Notes: generated by a model from the letters alone, not told the origin. A stretch of 64,000 nt of DNA from Phocaeicola sartorii JCM 17136 = DSM 21941 (GCF_000614185.1 NZ_BAKM01000001.1:1-64000), one strand, 5' to 3'. Counted from the first letter of the stretch, positions 47,191 through 57,397 are shown. Translations and numbers: made by a program.

Positions 47191-47820
47191 ATGAATGTGG
47201 CAACAATCTTTAAAGTTCTGACAACTGTTACTTTTTCAGCAGCATTACTAATTATAGGAGGTTGTAACAATATGGAAACGAAAAAGGAAGAGACAGGAAA
47301 AACCACAGCTATAGAAAATATACTTTCCCGGAAAAGTGTCCGTGCCTATACACCTAGACCGGTAGAAAAAGGAAAGGTGGATTTATTGGTAAAAGCCGCC
47401 ATGGCCGCACCGACCGCGGTAAACAAGCAACCTTGGGCCTTCGTGATAGTGGATGACCGTAAAGTATTGGATAAACTGGCCACCGAACTGCCTTATGCCA
47501 AGATGGCGGCACAGGCTCCACTAGCCATCGTGGTTTGTGGTGATTTAAGCAAAGCTCTGAACGGAGAAACAGACCGATACTGGATGCTGGATTGCTCCGC
47601 CGCATCCGAAAATTTGTTACTGGCGGCAGAGTCAATGGGGTTGGGGGCCGTATGGACAGCTGTTTATCCGGAAAGTGACCGCATCGCAAAAGTAAGAGCC
47701 GTACTGTCTTTGCCCGATTATATCATTCCGTTCAACCTGATTCCGGTGGGCTATCCACAACATAAGGAAGAAGCCAAAGATAAATTCAATGTTGAAAATA
47801 TCCATTATAATAAATGGTAA
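47191..47820 (+). CDS. Lipoprotein-type nitroreductase family protein
   Basis: 209 residues with a lipobox IIGGC (Cys 25), unusual for this family, which is mostly cytosolic. RKSVRAYTPRPVEKGKVDLL and AAMAAPTAVNKQPWAFVIV bind FMN; SAASENLLLAAESMGLGAVW and PFNLIPVGYPQHKEEAKDKF complete the fold. It should reduce flavin-accessible substrates at the periplasmic side, with unknown electron source. It ends the aroC-dipeptidase-nitroreductase group; a GAAGGCGGCTTC/GAAGCCGCCTTC hairpin (47932-47965) follows. Confidence 0.87.
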   Translation: MNVATIFKVLTTVTFSAALLIIGGCNNMETKKEETGKTTAIENILSRKSVRAYTPRPVEKGKVDLLVKAAMAAPTAVNKQPWAFVIVDDRKVLDKLATELPYAKMAAQAPLAIVVCGDLSKALNGETDRYWMLDCSAASENLLLAAESMGLGAVWTAVYPESDRIAKVRAVLSLPDYIIPFNLIPVGYPQHKEEAKDKFNVENIHYNKW

Positions 47821-47931
47821 ACACTTTATCATGAACAGCCCTTCAAAAAACTTGGGCAACACTATTTTCCAGGACTGTCCGAAAGATATTTTATAAGACA
47901 GGTGAAATTTAAAGGGGATTAACTTCTTCAC

Positions 47932-47965
47932 GAAGGCGGCTTCGACAAGCGATGAAGCCGCCTTC
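47932..47965. terminator. 12-bp GC hairpin downstream of the nitroreductase
   Basis: GAAGGCGGCTTC (47932-47943) and GAAGCCGCCTTC (47954-47965) pair perfectly around a 10-base loop. No strong T-run, so it may only stabilise the mRNA end. Confidence 0.5.
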
Positions 47966-48057
47966 CCTATTAAAAGCGGCTATTGATACTTTTCCATAAT
48001 TTGGGACTAAAATATTAACTTTCTTTGTAAATCAGCCGAGAAAGGGAGAATAATATT

Positions 48058-48065
48058 TATCTTTG
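48058..48065 (+). promoter_or_regulatory. Bacteroidetes -7 box just upstream of the AmgK-like gene
   Basis: TATCTTTG (48058-48065) is an exact TAnnTTTG match. Its start site would lie about 7 bases on, almost at the ATGs 48075/48081, implying a very short or absent leader. Confidence 0.5.
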
Positions 48066-48074
48066 TTCCAAAAT

Positions 48075-49511
48075 ATGATTATGATTACAGAAGATTTACA
48101 GAAACTATATCAAACCTACCTCGGAGAGATACCCGAAGAAATTGTAGAACTACCCTCATCCGGTTCCAACAGACGTTATTTCCGGCTGACCGGAGTAAAA
48201 AACTTGATTGGCGTACACGGCACCTCCAAAGAAGAAAATGAAGCTTTTCTTTATATGGCGGCCCACTTTCGCAAAAAAGGTCTTCCTGTGCCTGAAGTGT
48301 ACATCTGTTCTGAAGACAAAAATTGTTATCTGCAAGAAGATTTAGGAGATATCCTGCTATTCAACGCCATTGAAAAAGGACGGGCAACCAGCGTCTTCTC
48401 GGAAGAAGAAAAAGAATTACTGCGCAAAACCATCCGCCTGCTGCCTTCCATCCAATTTGCCGGAGCAGACGGATTTGATTTTTCACGCTGCTATCCGCAA
48501 GCTGAATTCAACCAGCGTTCCATCCTGTGGGATCTGAACTATTTTAAATACTGTTTTCTAAAAGCTACCGGGCTAGAATTCCAGGAAGACAAGCTGGAAG
48601 ATGATTTTCAGAAAATGAGTGACGTATTGCTGCGCAGTTCATCCGCCACCTTCATGTATCGGGATTTCCAAAGCCGCAACGTGATGGTGAAAAACGGCGA
48701 GCCTTGGTTCATTGATTTTCAAGGAGGTCGCAAAGGACCATTCTTCTATGATGTAGCCTCTTTTCTGTGGCAGGCAAAAGCCAAATTCCCCGAAACCCTG
48801 CGCAATGAGCTCCTGGAAGAATATATAGACGCCCTCTGTAAATACAAACCTGTAGACCGCAATTATTTCTTCAGCCAGCTGCGTCACTTCGTACTCTTCC
48901 GCACCTTGCAGGTATTGGGAGCCTACGGTTTCCGCGGTTATTTTGAAAAGAAGCCACATTTTATCCAAAGCGTACCTTACGCCATTGAAAACCTGCGGCA
49001 GTTGCTCCGCAACGAATATCCCGAATACCCCTATCTGTGCTCCGTGCTGAGAGAACTGACCGAGCTGAAGCAGTTCAAGGATGATTTGAAGAAACGGCAA
49101 CTCACGGTGAAAGTCATGAGTTTCGCCTATAAAAAAGGTATTCCAAACGACCCGACCGGCAACGGTGGAGGTTATGTGTTCGATTGCCGTGCCGTGAACA
49201 ATCCCGGGAAATATGAACGTTATAAACCTTTCACAGGACTGGATGAGCCGGTCATTCGTTTTCTAGAAGAGGACGGTGAAATTTTTCCCTTCCTGAACGC
49301 CGCCTATTCTTTAGTGGATGCTTCGGTAAAAAGATACATGGAACGTGGATTCAGCAATCTGTCCGTATGCTTCGGCTGCACCGGCGGACAACACCGTTCG
49401 GTCTATTCGGCACAACACATGGCGGAACACCTCCATAAGAAATTCGGTGTAAAGGTAGAACTGATACACCGTGAACAGAATATAGAACAAACATTTGAAA
49501 GAACATTATGA
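48075..49511 (+). CDS. AmgK-like amino-sugar kinase fused to a RapZ C-terminal domain
   Basis: About 478 residues; start at 48075 or the next ATG 48081. Residues about 1-320 are an aminoglycoside-phosphotransferase-type kinase: LPSSGSNRRYFRL, NCYLQEDLGDILLFNAI, MYRDFQSRNVMVKNGEPWFI (catalytic Asp), DFQGGRKGPFFYDVASFLWQ. This agrees with AmgK, the anomeric MurNAc/GlcNAc kinase of cell-wall recycling. Residues about 355-478 match the RapZ C-terminal domain (VMSFAYKKGIPNDPTGNGGG, VCFGCTGGQHRSVYSAQHMA), which senses glucosamine-6-phosphate in enterobacteria. The nucleotidyltransferase that follows overlaps by four bases. The fusion suggests sugar-phosphate feedback on the kinase; that part is inference. 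Confidence 0.88.
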   Translation: MIMITEDLQKLYQTYLGEIPEEIVELPSSGSNRRYFRLTGVKNLIGVHGTSKEENEAFLYMAAHFRKKGLPVPEVYICSEDKNCYLQEDLGDILLFNAIEKGRATSVFSEEEKELLRKTIRLLPSIQFAGADGFDFSRCYPQAEFNQRSILWDLNYFKYCFLKATGLEFQEDKLEDDFQKMSDVLLRSSSATFMYRDFQSRNVMVKNGEPWFIDFQGGRKGPFFYDVASFLWQAKAKFPETLRNELLEEYIDALCKYKPVDRNYFFSQLRHFVLFRTLQVLGAYGFRGYFEKKPHFIQSVPYAIENLRQLLRNEYPEYPYLCSVLRELTELKQFKDDLKKRQLTVKVMSFAYKKGIPNDPTGNGGGYVFDCRAVNNPGKYERYKPFTGLDEPVIRFLEEDGEIFPFLNAAYSLVDASVKRYMERGFSNLSVCFGCTGGQHRSVYSAQHMAEHLHKKFGVKVELIHREQNIEQTFERTL

Positions 49512-50353
49512 GAGCAATGATTTTTGCAGCCGGACTAGGCAGCCGACTTAAACCTATAACAGACACCCGTCCCAAAGCTTTAGTCACAGTAGGAGGAAAA
49601 ACAATGTTAGAACACATTATCTCGAAACTGAAAGCTGCGGGTTTTAATGATATAGTAATTAACACACACCACTTTGCCAACCAGATTCTCGCTTTTCTGG
49701 AAGCCAACCAGAATTTCGGAGTCAACATAGAAATCTCAGACGAGACAGACTGCCTGCTTGATACCGGTGGCGGTTTGGAAAAGGCATCCCACTTATTATA
49801 CCATCCCGAGAATATGTTCACCCAAAAAGGCGAAACTCCGTACGAACTGATATTCGAGAATCTGAGTAAAGGAATGGATGAGGAAGAGATAATCGAAAAG
49901 ACCTTAGGAGTTATGCGGAAAGAATGCTACTTACTACACAACGTAGATATCCTTTCCAATTGCGATTTGGAAAGTCTTATGTATTATCATCAGAATAGTC
50001 CTGACATCAGTGCCACCCTTTTAGTCAGCCAGCGCAAGACTTCCCGTTACCTGCTATTTGATGACAACAATCTGTTACGTGGCTGGATCAATAAAGATAC
50101 CATGGAGACCAAACCGGCAGGACTCCGGTATGAAGAAGGAAAATATCAGGAATACGCCTATAGCGGGATACAAGTGACCACTCCTAAAATTTTGCATATC
50201 CTTCCAAAAGGCAAATATTCCATTATCGATTTCTATCTCTCCGTATGTCACAAAGTCAACATCCAGTGCTATGTAGAAGATGACTTGCAATTGCTTGATA
50301 TCGGCAAAACGGAAAGTCTGGAGAAGGCGGATGAATTTCTCAGCAAATTATAA
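49508..50353 (+). CDS. MurU-like sugar-1-phosphate nucleotidyltransferase
   Basis: 281 residues. MRAMIFAAGLGSRLKPITDT followed by RPKALVTVGGKTMLEHIISK is the nucleotidyltransferase motif GxGxRxxPxTxxxPK. YLLHNVDILSNCDLESLMYY binds metal (Asp in NVDI), and YSGIQVTTPKILHILPKGKY belongs to the sugar site. With the AmgK-like kinase four bases upstream it would convert MurNAc-1-phosphate or GlcNAc-1-phosphate to the UDP-sugar, bypassing de novo synthesis. Other substrates (mannose-1-phosphate) are not excluded. Confidence 0.88.
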   Translation: MRAMIFAAGLGSRLKPITDTRPKALVTVGGKTMLEHIISKLKAAGFNDIVINTHHFANQILAFLEANQNFGVNIEISDETDCLLDTGGGLEKASHLLYHPENMFTQKGETPYELIFENLSKGMDEEEIIEKTLGVMRKECYLLHNVDILSNCDLESLMYYHQNSPDISATLLVSQRKTSRYLLFDDNNLLRGWINKDTMETKPAGLRYEEGKYQEYAYSGIQVTTPKILHILPKGKYSIIDFYLSVCHKVNIQCYVEDDLQLLDIGKTESLEKADEFLSKL

Positions 50354-50380
50354 CAAGCCCGGAAATATATCCATAACATT

Positions 50381-50449
50381 AAAAAAGTATCACCACTAAA
50401 AGGACAGACCGTTTGGCGGTCACTTCATTTTAGGGGTGATACTTTTTTT
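50381..50449. terminator. Bidirectional terminator between the MurU-like gene and metH
   Basis: AAAAAAGTATCACC-A-CTAAAA pairs with TTTTAG-G-GGTGATACTTTTTT (50381-50401 with about 50428-50449), enclosing a second small hairpin GACCG-TTTG-GCGGTC. The T-runs on both strands fit convergent termination. Confidence 0.88.
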
Positions 50450-50502
50450 ACACAGCAAACAGCTTTTTGATAAAATGAACAGATAAGAAAAAAGTCGTAA
50501 CG

Positions 50503-53256
50503 TTATGACCAAAGGTTCAATTTCTTCTTTTGCGCTTCCTCTAAAGATACTGTTTTCACCTGTTTGGTACTATTCTTCTGACGAAGTTCCTCATATTCCT
50601 TGTTCAGCCTCTCCACGAACTCAGCAGAAGATTCCGGATTCAGCAAACGGGCGGCTGCCAAGGCGTTCTGTGAAGCATCTTTCATGTGAATGACCGGACC
50701 TCCATAAACAGGCGCTATTTTCAAGGCAGTATGCAGTTTGGAAGTAGTGGCCCCTCCAATCATAATAGGAATATCCAATCCCGCACGCTTCAACTCTACA
50801 GCCACATGCGCCATCTCTTCCAATGACGGAGTAATCAGCCCGCTTAATCCTATCAGATCCACCTTTTCCTCTATAGCCTTCCGGACAATCGTTTCAGCTG
50901 GAACCATCACGCCCAGATCTATAATCTCGTAGTTATTACAAGCCATGACCACTGATACGATATTCTTCCCAATATCATGCACATCCCCTTTTACGGTAGC
51001 CATCAATACTTTTCCTGCACTGCGGACACCTTCCTGTTTGTCGGCCTCAATAAGCGGCTGCAAAATAGCTACAGCCTTTTTCATGGTACGGGCCGTCTTC
51101 ACAACTTGCGGCAAGAACATTTTCCCTGCTCCAAACAATTCTCCGACTTTATTCATACCTTCCATCAACGGGCCTTCAATAATATCCACCGCTTTAGGAT
51201 ACAGTTTAACCGCTTCCGCCAAATCCTCTTCCAAATAATCACCAATACCTTTTATCAAAGCATATTGAAGGCGTTTCTCTACCATCGGTTCCTCACGCCA
51301 TACATCCAGTCTCACCGCTTCTGTTCCGGTTGACGTATTTTTCAAGGCCTCAGCAGTTTCTATCAAACGTTCGGCAGCATCGGCCCTACGGTTCAAGACC
51401 ACATCCTCTATCCGTTCCAGCACATCAGCAGGAATGTCCGTATAGAGCACCGAAGCAGCCGGATTCACAATCCCCATATCCATACCTTGACGGATAGCGT
51501 GATAAAGAAACACGGCATGCATCGCCTCACGGATATAGTTATTTCCACGGAAGGAGAACGACAGGTTGCTCACGCCACCGCTGACGTGTGCACCGGGCAA
51601 ATTCTTTTTGATCCATCCCGTAGCCTTGATAAAATCCACCGCATAATTATCATGTTCTTCAATACCCGTAGCCACTGCCAGCACATTAGGGTCGAAAATG
51701 ATATCATGAGGATTAAAATCCACCCGCTCTGTCAATATTTGATAAGCACGGGCACAGACTTCAATCTTACGTTCAAAAGTATCCGCCTGTCCTTTCTCAT
51801 CGAAAGCCATCACCACAGCGGCAGCTCCCAGTTTTTTTATCAAACGGGCATGTTCTATAAATAGCTCCTCTCCCTCTTTCAAAGAAATAGAATTGACAAT
51901 GGACTTTCCTTGCAAGCATTTCAGTCCGGCCTCAATGACTTCCCACTTGGAAGAGTCGATCATGACAGGCACACGGGCTATGTCGGGTTCAGCCATGACC
52001 AGATTCAAGAAGGTAGTCATCTCCTCCCGGGCATCCAGCAAACCGTCATCCATATTCACATCAATGACCAAAGCCCCGTCTTCCACCTGCTTGCGGGCGA
52101 TACTCAACGCCTCCTCGTATTTCTTCTCATTGATCAGCCGGAGAAATTTACGGGAACCTGCCACATTGCAACGTTCACCCACATTGATGAAATTGATTTC
52201 AGGAGTCTGTTCCAAAAGTTCCAGTCCACTGAGCCACATTCGTTCGGGCCTGGCAACAGGGATATGAGGAGGCACCCAAGCAGAACCGGAAACGATCAAT
52301 TCCTGATATTTGGCAATATATTCCTCCGTTGTACCACAACAGCCACCGATAATGTTCACCAATCCTTCATCGATATATTCCTTCACCTCCGAAGCCATTT
52401 CCTCCGGAGTCTGGTCATACTGTCCCAAACTGTTGGGAAGTCCGGCATTGGGATAGGCACTTATATAATAAGGTGCTCGTGCGGCCAGCCCTTCCAGAAA
52501 AGGTTTCAATTGTTTCGCTCCGAACGAGCAGTTCAAGCCGATAGAAAAAACAGGCGCATGCTGTACGGATGCCAGAAAAGCATCCAATGTCTGCCCCGAA
52601 AGCGTACGTCCGGCAATATCCGAAACAGTAACAGAAAGCATAAGCGGAACCTCACGCCCTGTTTTCTTCATTGCCGTTTCCGCAGCATAAACGGCCGCTT
52701 TGGCATTCAGGGAATCGAAAATAGTTTCTATCAAAAGTGCGTCCACTCCTCCTTCCAGCAAGGCTTCCATCTGTTCCTGATAGGCAGCGGCCAGTTCATC
52801 GTATGTCAAAGCACGCAAGGCCGGATTATTGACATCCGGACTCATGGAACAAGTCTTGTTGGTAGGACCTACCGAACCTGCTACAAATCTAGGTTTATGA
52901 GGGGTCTTCGCGGTATATTCATCAGCCAGTTCGCGAGCAAATCTGGCAGCGGCCAGATTAATCTCACGACACAAGTCCTGCATGTGATAATCCGCCATCG
53001 AAATCCGTTGGGCATTGAACGTATTTGTTTCAATGATATCAGCCCCTGCTTCCAGATATTTACGGTGGATATCCTTTATCACATCAGGGCGGGTAAGACA
53101 AAGCAAGTCATTATTGCCCTTCATCTGTCCGGGCATCTCAGCAAAACGTCCCCCTCTGAAATCCTGTTCAGACAAATTATACCTCTGTATCATAGTCCCC
53201 ATTGCACCATCAAGAATGAGAACTCTCTCGTCAATTAGTTGTTTTAATGTAGCCAT
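50503..53256 (-). CDS. metH: Cobalamin-dependent methionine synthase, short form
   Basis: 917 residues. Homocysteine-binding domain at about 1-325 ([37 protein letters not shown] and [15 protein letters not shown] hold the Zn Cys). Pterin domain at about 350-610 ([60 protein letters not shown]). B12 cap and Rossmann domains at about 645-890 ([20 protein letters not shown] with the cobalt-binding His, [30 protein letters not shown]). The SAM-binding reactivation domain of the E. coli enzyme (about 1230 residues) is absent, as in other Bacteroidales. It makes methionine and tetrahydrofolate. Confidence 0.95.
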   Translation of the reverse strand: MATLKQLIDERVLILDGAMGTMIQRYNLSEQDFRGGRFAEMPGQMKGNNDLLCLTRPDVIKDIHRKYLEAGADIIETNTFNAQRISMADYHMQDLCREINLAAARFARELADEYTAKTPHKPRFVAGSVGPTNKTCSMSPDVNNPALRALTYDELAAAYQEQMEALLEGGVDALLIETIFDSLNAKAAVYAAETAMKKTGREVPLMLSVTVSDIAGRTLSGQTLDAFLASVQHAPVFSIGLNCSFGAKQLKPFLEGLAARAPYYISAYPNAGLPNSLGQYDQTPEEMASEVKEYIDEGLVNIIGGCCGTTEEYIAKYQELIVSGSAWVPPHIPVARPERMWLSGLELLEQTPEINFINVGERCNVAGSRKFLRLINEKKYEEALSIARKQVEDGALVIDVNMDDGLLDAREEMTTFLNLVMAEPDIARVPVMIDSSKWEVIEAGLKCLQGKSIVNSISLKEGEELFIEHARLIKKLGAAAVVMAFDEKGQADTFERKIEVCARAYQILTERVDFNPHDIIFDPNVLAVATGIEEHDNYAVDFIKATGWIKKNLPGAHVSGGVSNLSFSFRGNNYIREAMHAVFLYHAIRQGMDMGIVNPAASVLYTDIPADVLERIEDVVLNRRADAAERLIETAEALKNTSTGTEAVRLDVWREEPMVEKRLQYALIKGIGDYLEEDLAEAVKLYPKAVDIIEGPLMEGMNKVGELFGAGKMFLPQVVKTARTMKKAVAILQPLIEADKQEGVRSAGKVLMATVKGDVHDIGKNIVSVVMACNNYEIIDLGVMVPAETIVRKAIEEKVDLIGLSGLITPSLEEMAHVAVELKRAGLDIPIMIGGATTSKLHTALKIAPVYGGPVIHMKDASQNALAAARLLNPESSAEFVERLNKEYEELRQKNSTKQVKTVSLEEAQKKKLNLWS

Positions 53257-53293
53257 AAGTCTATTTTTTAGGTACGAACAGCACGGATTTCAC

Positions 53294-53746
53294 TTACCTT
53301 TTAAACATACGGTCCATTTCGCGACGGTCGTCCTTCTCTTTCAATGACTCGCGCTTATCATATTGTTTCTTACCTTTAGCCAATGCGATTACCAGTTTCG
53401 CCAGTCCTTTCTCATTAATAAACAGACGGACAGGAACAATCGTAAAACCGGGATTCTTTCCGGCTTCTTCCAATTTGCGCAGTTCTTTCTTGTTCAGCAA
53501 CAATTTACGTTCGCGACGGGCAGAATGGTTATTGTATGAGCCGTAAAAATATTCGGCTATGTGCATATTCTTCACCCACAACTCGCCTTGCACAAAATAG
53601 CAATAGGTATCTACCAGACTGGCTTTGCCCAAACGGATGGATTTAATCTCAGTACCCGTGAGCACGATACCTGCCGTGTACGTATCGATAAATTCATAAT
53701 CGAACGATGCACGCTTATTCTTTATATTTACAGGAGTCGGTTTCAT
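53294..53746 (-). CDS. smpB: SsrA-binding protein SmpB
   Basis: 150 residues. [60 protein letters not shown] and [17 protein letters not shown] are the SmpB barrel; [20 protein letters not shown] and its end are the basic tail. It delivers tmRNA to stalled ribosomes. The tmRNA gene is not seen in the window. Its start overlaps the stop of the upstream Yip1-type gene by one base (TAATG). Confidence 0.96.
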   Translation of the reverse strand: MKPTPVNIKNKRASFDYEFIDTYTAGIVLTGTEIKSIRLGKASLVDTYCYFVQGELWVKNMHIAEYFYGSYNNHSARRERKLLLNKKELRKLEEAGKNPGFTIVPVRLFINEKGLAKLVIALAKGKKQYDKRESLKEKDDRREMDRMFKR

Positions 53747-54315
53747 TAATTCAAAATAACAGATAACTCATTAAACACAGTGGCAATCAATGCCGGACAA
53801 ACAATTATAATGACCGAAGCAATCAAGGTGTATCGTGTCAGTTTCGTCTCATTCACCTTCATCAGAGTACGCGCACCCTCGAACACCACAAATACGGTAT
53901 AGAATTGCAATATCCAATGAAGGATGGAAATAGAGAATAGCCCGCTGACCATATCGAGCACAAAAGTCACCACCATAGAATAACCCACAAACTGCTGGTT
54001 CAGTTCATATTGGTCTCCACGTCCCAACAGTTTCTTTCCTAATTGGTCTATGGCGTATGCCGCCAGAAAATATCCTCCGAACAAGGATACAAATACGGCA
54101 CAACAGCGTGTCATCGCTATTTGGAAAGCAGCGACTCCCGCCGTATTCCCAATAAACGTACCTATAAAAACGGACAAACCGCACAAACCTATCATAGGAT
54201 AAACAAATGCACCCAACACTTTACGCCTATCCTCTTCCCGGCTGATTTCCTCCCACGCTTTTGCCGGAGATGAAATCAGCGCAATTACTCGCTTAAATAA
54301 ATCTTTGTAGTTCAA
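53746..54315 (-). CDS. Yip1/YIPF-family membrane protein
   Basis: 189 residues, mostly four or five membrane helices ([80 protein letters not shown]). The start [20 protein letters not shown] is typical of bacterial Yip1/DUF1282 proteins. The role is unknown. It precedes smpB and shares a base with it. A TACCTTTG promoter box is at 54362-54355. Confidence 0.8.
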   Translation of the reverse strand: MNYKDLFKRVIALISSPAKAWEEISREEDRRKVLGAFVYPMIGLCGLSVFIGTFIGNTAGVAAFQIAMTRCCAVFVSLFGGYFLAAYAIDQLGKKLLGRGDQYELNQQFVGYSMVVTFVLDMVSGLFSISILHWILQFYTVFVVFEGARTLMKVNETKLTRYTLIASVIIIVCPALIATVFNELSVILN

Positions 54316-54354
54316 TGCCTAATCTATTTACCTCGGTTCAACTTCAATGAGATG

Positions 54355-54362
54355 CAAAGGTA
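54355..54362 (-). promoter_or_regulatory. Bacteroidetes -7 box for the Yip1-smpB unit
   Basis: On the minus strand TACCTTTG matches TAnnTTTG, 40 bases before the Yip1-type ATG. Confidence 0.55.
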
Positions 54363-54486
54363 ATTAATTCACTGGAATAAACGAATAAAAAAACGCATAC
54401 TTCTCTCGGGGAGGTTGAAAAATAAGAGTACTCTTACTTAAAGCCAAAGTAATATCAAGATTTGCCCAACTGCTCAAAAGCTACAA

Positions 54487-54522
54487 AAAAATCCTCTCCA
54501 ACTGTTGTCGAAGAGGATTTTT
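54487..54522 (-). terminator. Terminator of the NigD-like gene
   Basis: On the minus strand AAAAATCCTCT (from 54522) pairs with AGAGGATTTTT (to 54487) around a short loop, ending in a T-run. It is 25 bases past the stop of the NigD-like gene. Confidence 0.82.
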
Positions 54523-54546
54523 ACTATATAATATTATAAAATATTT

Positions 54547-55299
54547 TTAATATCCTTGCATATTTGTGAAACTACATTTCACTGTAGAAACAAGTTCTTT
54601 ATCGTTCTCTCCCTTAGCTGTTACTTTAACTACGATAGTATCATTTTTGGGTTGTACATTATTTAAGATTTCAAAAAACTCACCTCTATTAAAAGGCATG
54701 TGGAAACTAATCAAAGCACTTCCTGTCTGATATGCATCATCAGAACCTTTTGTCTGTCGAAGTCTTGTCACCAATGTATCCTCCTTAGCTCCTACAGCAT
54801 ATAAATGAAAATCATTCATGCTCAACTGTTCTTTAGTCTTGAAAGTAAACGGTACGTTAACATATCCATTTATGGCCCATATCTTATTATTAGCATCTTC
54901 CAATGAAACTAATGCATAATCATTTTTCAAAGTATCGGGCTGAAGATTAAAATCCTTATAATTCAAAACAGTCATTACACCAACCTCACTTACTTTATAA
55001 GACTTCTTTCCTTCTGTGATCACTTCTCCTTCCATCAACTTGATTCCTACCTGCGCACGCTTGTAATAACTGCCATCTGATGTTTTAAGACCGGCCAAGA
55101 CACTTGAGGACACCGGAGTATAAGTATAACCCCATGCATCACCTTTCAGAACAGCTCCACCGAAAATACTGCCTTCTTCCACTGTAACGATCTCATAAAG
55201 ATCATAATTGGGACCGCCATCACCATCATTCAAACAAGAACTAAAAGTAAACACCGACACTAACCCAGCAAATATTGCTGCCAACTTCATTTTTTTCAT
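54547..55299 (-). CDS. NigD-like lipoprotein
   Basis: The start is ATG 55299 (MKKMKLAAIFAGLVSVFTF); the ORF extends to 55362 but upstream residues are not signal-like. Lipobox FSSC (Cys 22). About 250 residues: YEIVTVEEGSIFGGAVLKGD and GWTY-like motif, then an OB-like beta domain (RAQVGIKLMEGEVITEGKKS) and a C-terminal domain (LSMNDFHLYAVG; ALISFHMPFNR). It agrees with the NigD family, named from a bacteriocin-associated operon but widespread as surface lipoproteins in Bacteroidales. Function unknown. Confidence 0.75.
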   Translation of the reverse strand: MKKMKLAAIFAGLVSVFTFSSCLNDGDGGPNYDLYEIVTVEEGSIFGGAVLKGDAWGYTYTPVSSSVLAGLKTSDGSYYKRAQVGIKLMEGEVITEGKKSYKVSEVGVMTVLNYKDFNLQPDTLKNDYALVSLEDANNKIWAINGYVNVPFTFKTKEQLSMNDFHLYAVGAKEDTLVTRLRQTKGSDDAYQTGSALISFHMPFNRGEFFEILNNVQPKNDTIVVKVTAKGENDKELVSTVKCSFTNMQGY

Positions 55300-55599
55300 T
55301 TTCTTCTTTATAATTATTAGAGTTTGCAAAATTAAATAAAAGAATCTGTTTCCAAGAAACAAACTTGATTCTTTTTATTGTTTTAATGATTAAATGAATA
55401 ATTGGCTTAAATACTGCATTACCACTTGCTTTTTAACATTATTTTTATTCATATCTCATTTCCCGGCAAGACTTACCTTATCTTTTATTTTAACTGTTTT
55501 CTTCACCAAAATTCACTTGTAATCTATCCGCCATTAGGCCATTAATAAAAATTAATACATAAAAGGACAAACTGTTTAGCCATATTGCCACTTTATTCT

Positions 55600-55607
55600 T
55601 ATCTTTG
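55600..55607 (+). promoter_or_regulatory. Bacteroidetes -7 box before the small lipoprotein
   Basis: TATCTTTG (55600-55607) matches TAnnTTTG 39 bases before ATG 55646. The rest of 55300-55645 is AT-rich and without visible gene. Confidence 0.5.
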
Positions 55608-55645
55608 GAACAAAACAACCCAATCACCATAAAACCTAGAATATT

Positions 55646-55857
55646 ATGCTAACACTCAAAAAATCATATAAAACATTGCTCATCGTTCTATGTGCATTGT
55701 TTACATACTCTTGCTGTAGCAATGATGAATTGGACATCAAGAATTATCAACTGCAATCCATTCAATGGAAACTTAGTGCAGATGATACCTGTACATTGTT
55801 TTTGCCGATGAGATAAATTTCCATTCCTACCGGTTCGGTAAAACAAACTATTTATGA
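55646..55857 (+). CDS. Small lipoprotein, probably frame-interrupted
   Basis: ATG 55646 opens MLTLKKSYKTLLIVLCALF with lipobox TYSCC, then SNDELDIKNYQLQSIQWKL. The frame stops at 55816 after 56 residues. In the -1 frame the text continues sensibly as YIVFADEINFHSYRFGKTNY and stops at 55855-55857; a base missing near 55795 would join them into about 70 residues. It may be a whole small lipoprotein or the leading fragment of a longer one. Its end touches a possible gltS start. Confidence 0.5.
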
Positions 55858-55901
55858 ACGCTGTATTCTTCAACGAATACGTCCAAACAAGCCCTAGATT
55901 T

Positions 55902-57231
55902 ATGACCGATTTCACCCCTTGGACACTCTTTGTCGACACAGGCATCATCTCAGTATTGCTGCTGCTCGGCAAACTCATGAGAGTAAAAATAAGATTCATC
56001 CAAAAACTGTTCATCCCACCCACCTCTTGGCCGGGTTTATGGGACTGGCCTTGGGGCCTCACGGATTCGGCCTCATTCCTCTCTCCACCCAAACAGGAAC
56101 TTATGCCGGCATATTGATAGCCTTCATTTTCGGCGCCCTCCCCCTCACCTCACAAAAGGCAGCCAAAGGAGATGGTGCCAATATAGGCAGCATGTGGCAT
56201 ATTCACAGGCAGGAATGTTGTTGCAATGGGCTTTCGGGGGACTGTTGGGATTGCTTGTCCTGAACCAAATATGGCCCTTGAATCCTGCCTTCGGCATCAC
56301 TATGCCAAGCGGTTATTGCGGCGGGCACGGTACAGCGGCAGCCATCGGACAGGCTTTCAGCCAGTTCGGATATGACGAGATTCTGACTCTAGCCATGACT
56401 GCCGCCACCTTCGGTATCGTAGCGGCAGTCATTATCGGACTGGTCATTATAAAATGGGGGACAAAGAAAGGGCACACCTCCTTCCTTGCCAATTACGATG
56501 ACCTTCCTCACGAGTTACAGACCGGCCTGTTGCCCGGCGACAAACGGGAAAGCATGGGTGAAAGTTCCTGCTCTTCCATCTCCATCGACCCGCTGACCTT
56601 CAATCTTATCATTGTAGCGGTGATAGCATTGGGCGGATACTGCATCAGCAAAGCAGTATCCCACTTTATGCCGGGATTTGAACTGCCGGTATTCAGCTGC
56701 GCGTTTGTGGTGGGTATATTCATCAGAAAGATATTCGACCGGACAAAAACCAGTGATTATGTCTGCCCGCAAACCATAGGACATATCAGCGGAGCTTTTA
56801 CCGATTTTCTGGTAGCATTTGGCATTGCTTCCATAAAAATATCGGTGGTGGTAGAATACATCGCGCCCCTATTAATCCTGCTGGTTTCGGGATTGATCGT
56901 AACCCTGATTTATGTTCTCGTCATGTCACGCAAATTAATGAAAGACTGCTGGTTCGAAAAAGCCATCTTCACATGGGGATGGTTTACAGGTACTATGGCT
57001 ATGGGCATCGCACTGCTCCGCGTTGTGGATCCTAAGATGAAGAGCCGCTGCCTGGACAGCTATGCACTGGCTTACTTGTTCATCGCTCCGGTAGAAATAT
57101 CTCTGATAACTTTCGCTCCGGTAGCTTTCCTGAACGGTTACGGACTGATGTTTGCAGGAATCTGTCTGGCGGCAGGTCTTGCCGTGCTGGCAACCGCCTA
57201 TATCAAAGGTTGGTTTATCAAAAAACAATAA
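55902..57231 (+). CDS. gltS: Sodium/glutamate symporter GltS, twice frame-interrupted
   Basis: Three frames carry one protein. Frame 1 reads MTDFTPWTLFVDTGIISVLL to KLFIPPT. After a missing C at about 56018, frame 2 reads LAGFMGLALGPHGFGLIPLS and KAAKGDGANIGSMW. After a missing G at about 56196, frame 3 reads AYSQAGMLLQWAFGGLLGLL and on to IKGWFIKKQ. PSGYCGGHGTAAAIGQAFSQ and GFELPVFSCAFVVGIFIRKI are GltS pore motifs. The repaired protein has about 443 residues and 10-12 membrane helices. An ATG at 55854 is in frame and possible, but MTDFTPW is the conserved start. A 90-base composite hairpin follows. Confidence 0.85.
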
Positions 57232-57254
57232 ATGGCACCGGAACAACAAGACAG

Positions 57255-57347
57255 AAAAAGTAAGTTAACTTACTTGAGCAAGTAACATAGGTTCGTCAGC
57301 CAACGAACATATCTTACTTGGCCATGGAAGCTAACTTACTTTTTTTT
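57255..57347. terminator. Long composite hairpin after gltS
   Basis: AAAAAGTAAGTTA (from 57255) pairs with TAACTTACTTTTT (to about 57345), and inside it CAAGTAACATAGGTTCGT pairs imperfectly with ACGAACATATCTTACTTG. The outer arm also contains a self-palindrome GTAAGTTAACTTAC at 57260-57273. It ends in a T-run rightward and an A-run leftward, so it can stop transcription from both sides. Confidence 0.75.
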
Positions 57348-57397
57348 ATATCAAAATCCATGAATTCATATCAGACAAACGTACACAAGAATCCTTG

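Noticed and set aside
51910..53238. A 442-residue plus-strand ORF opposite metH
   Set aside because: Antisense of a highly conserved gene; the product has no domains.
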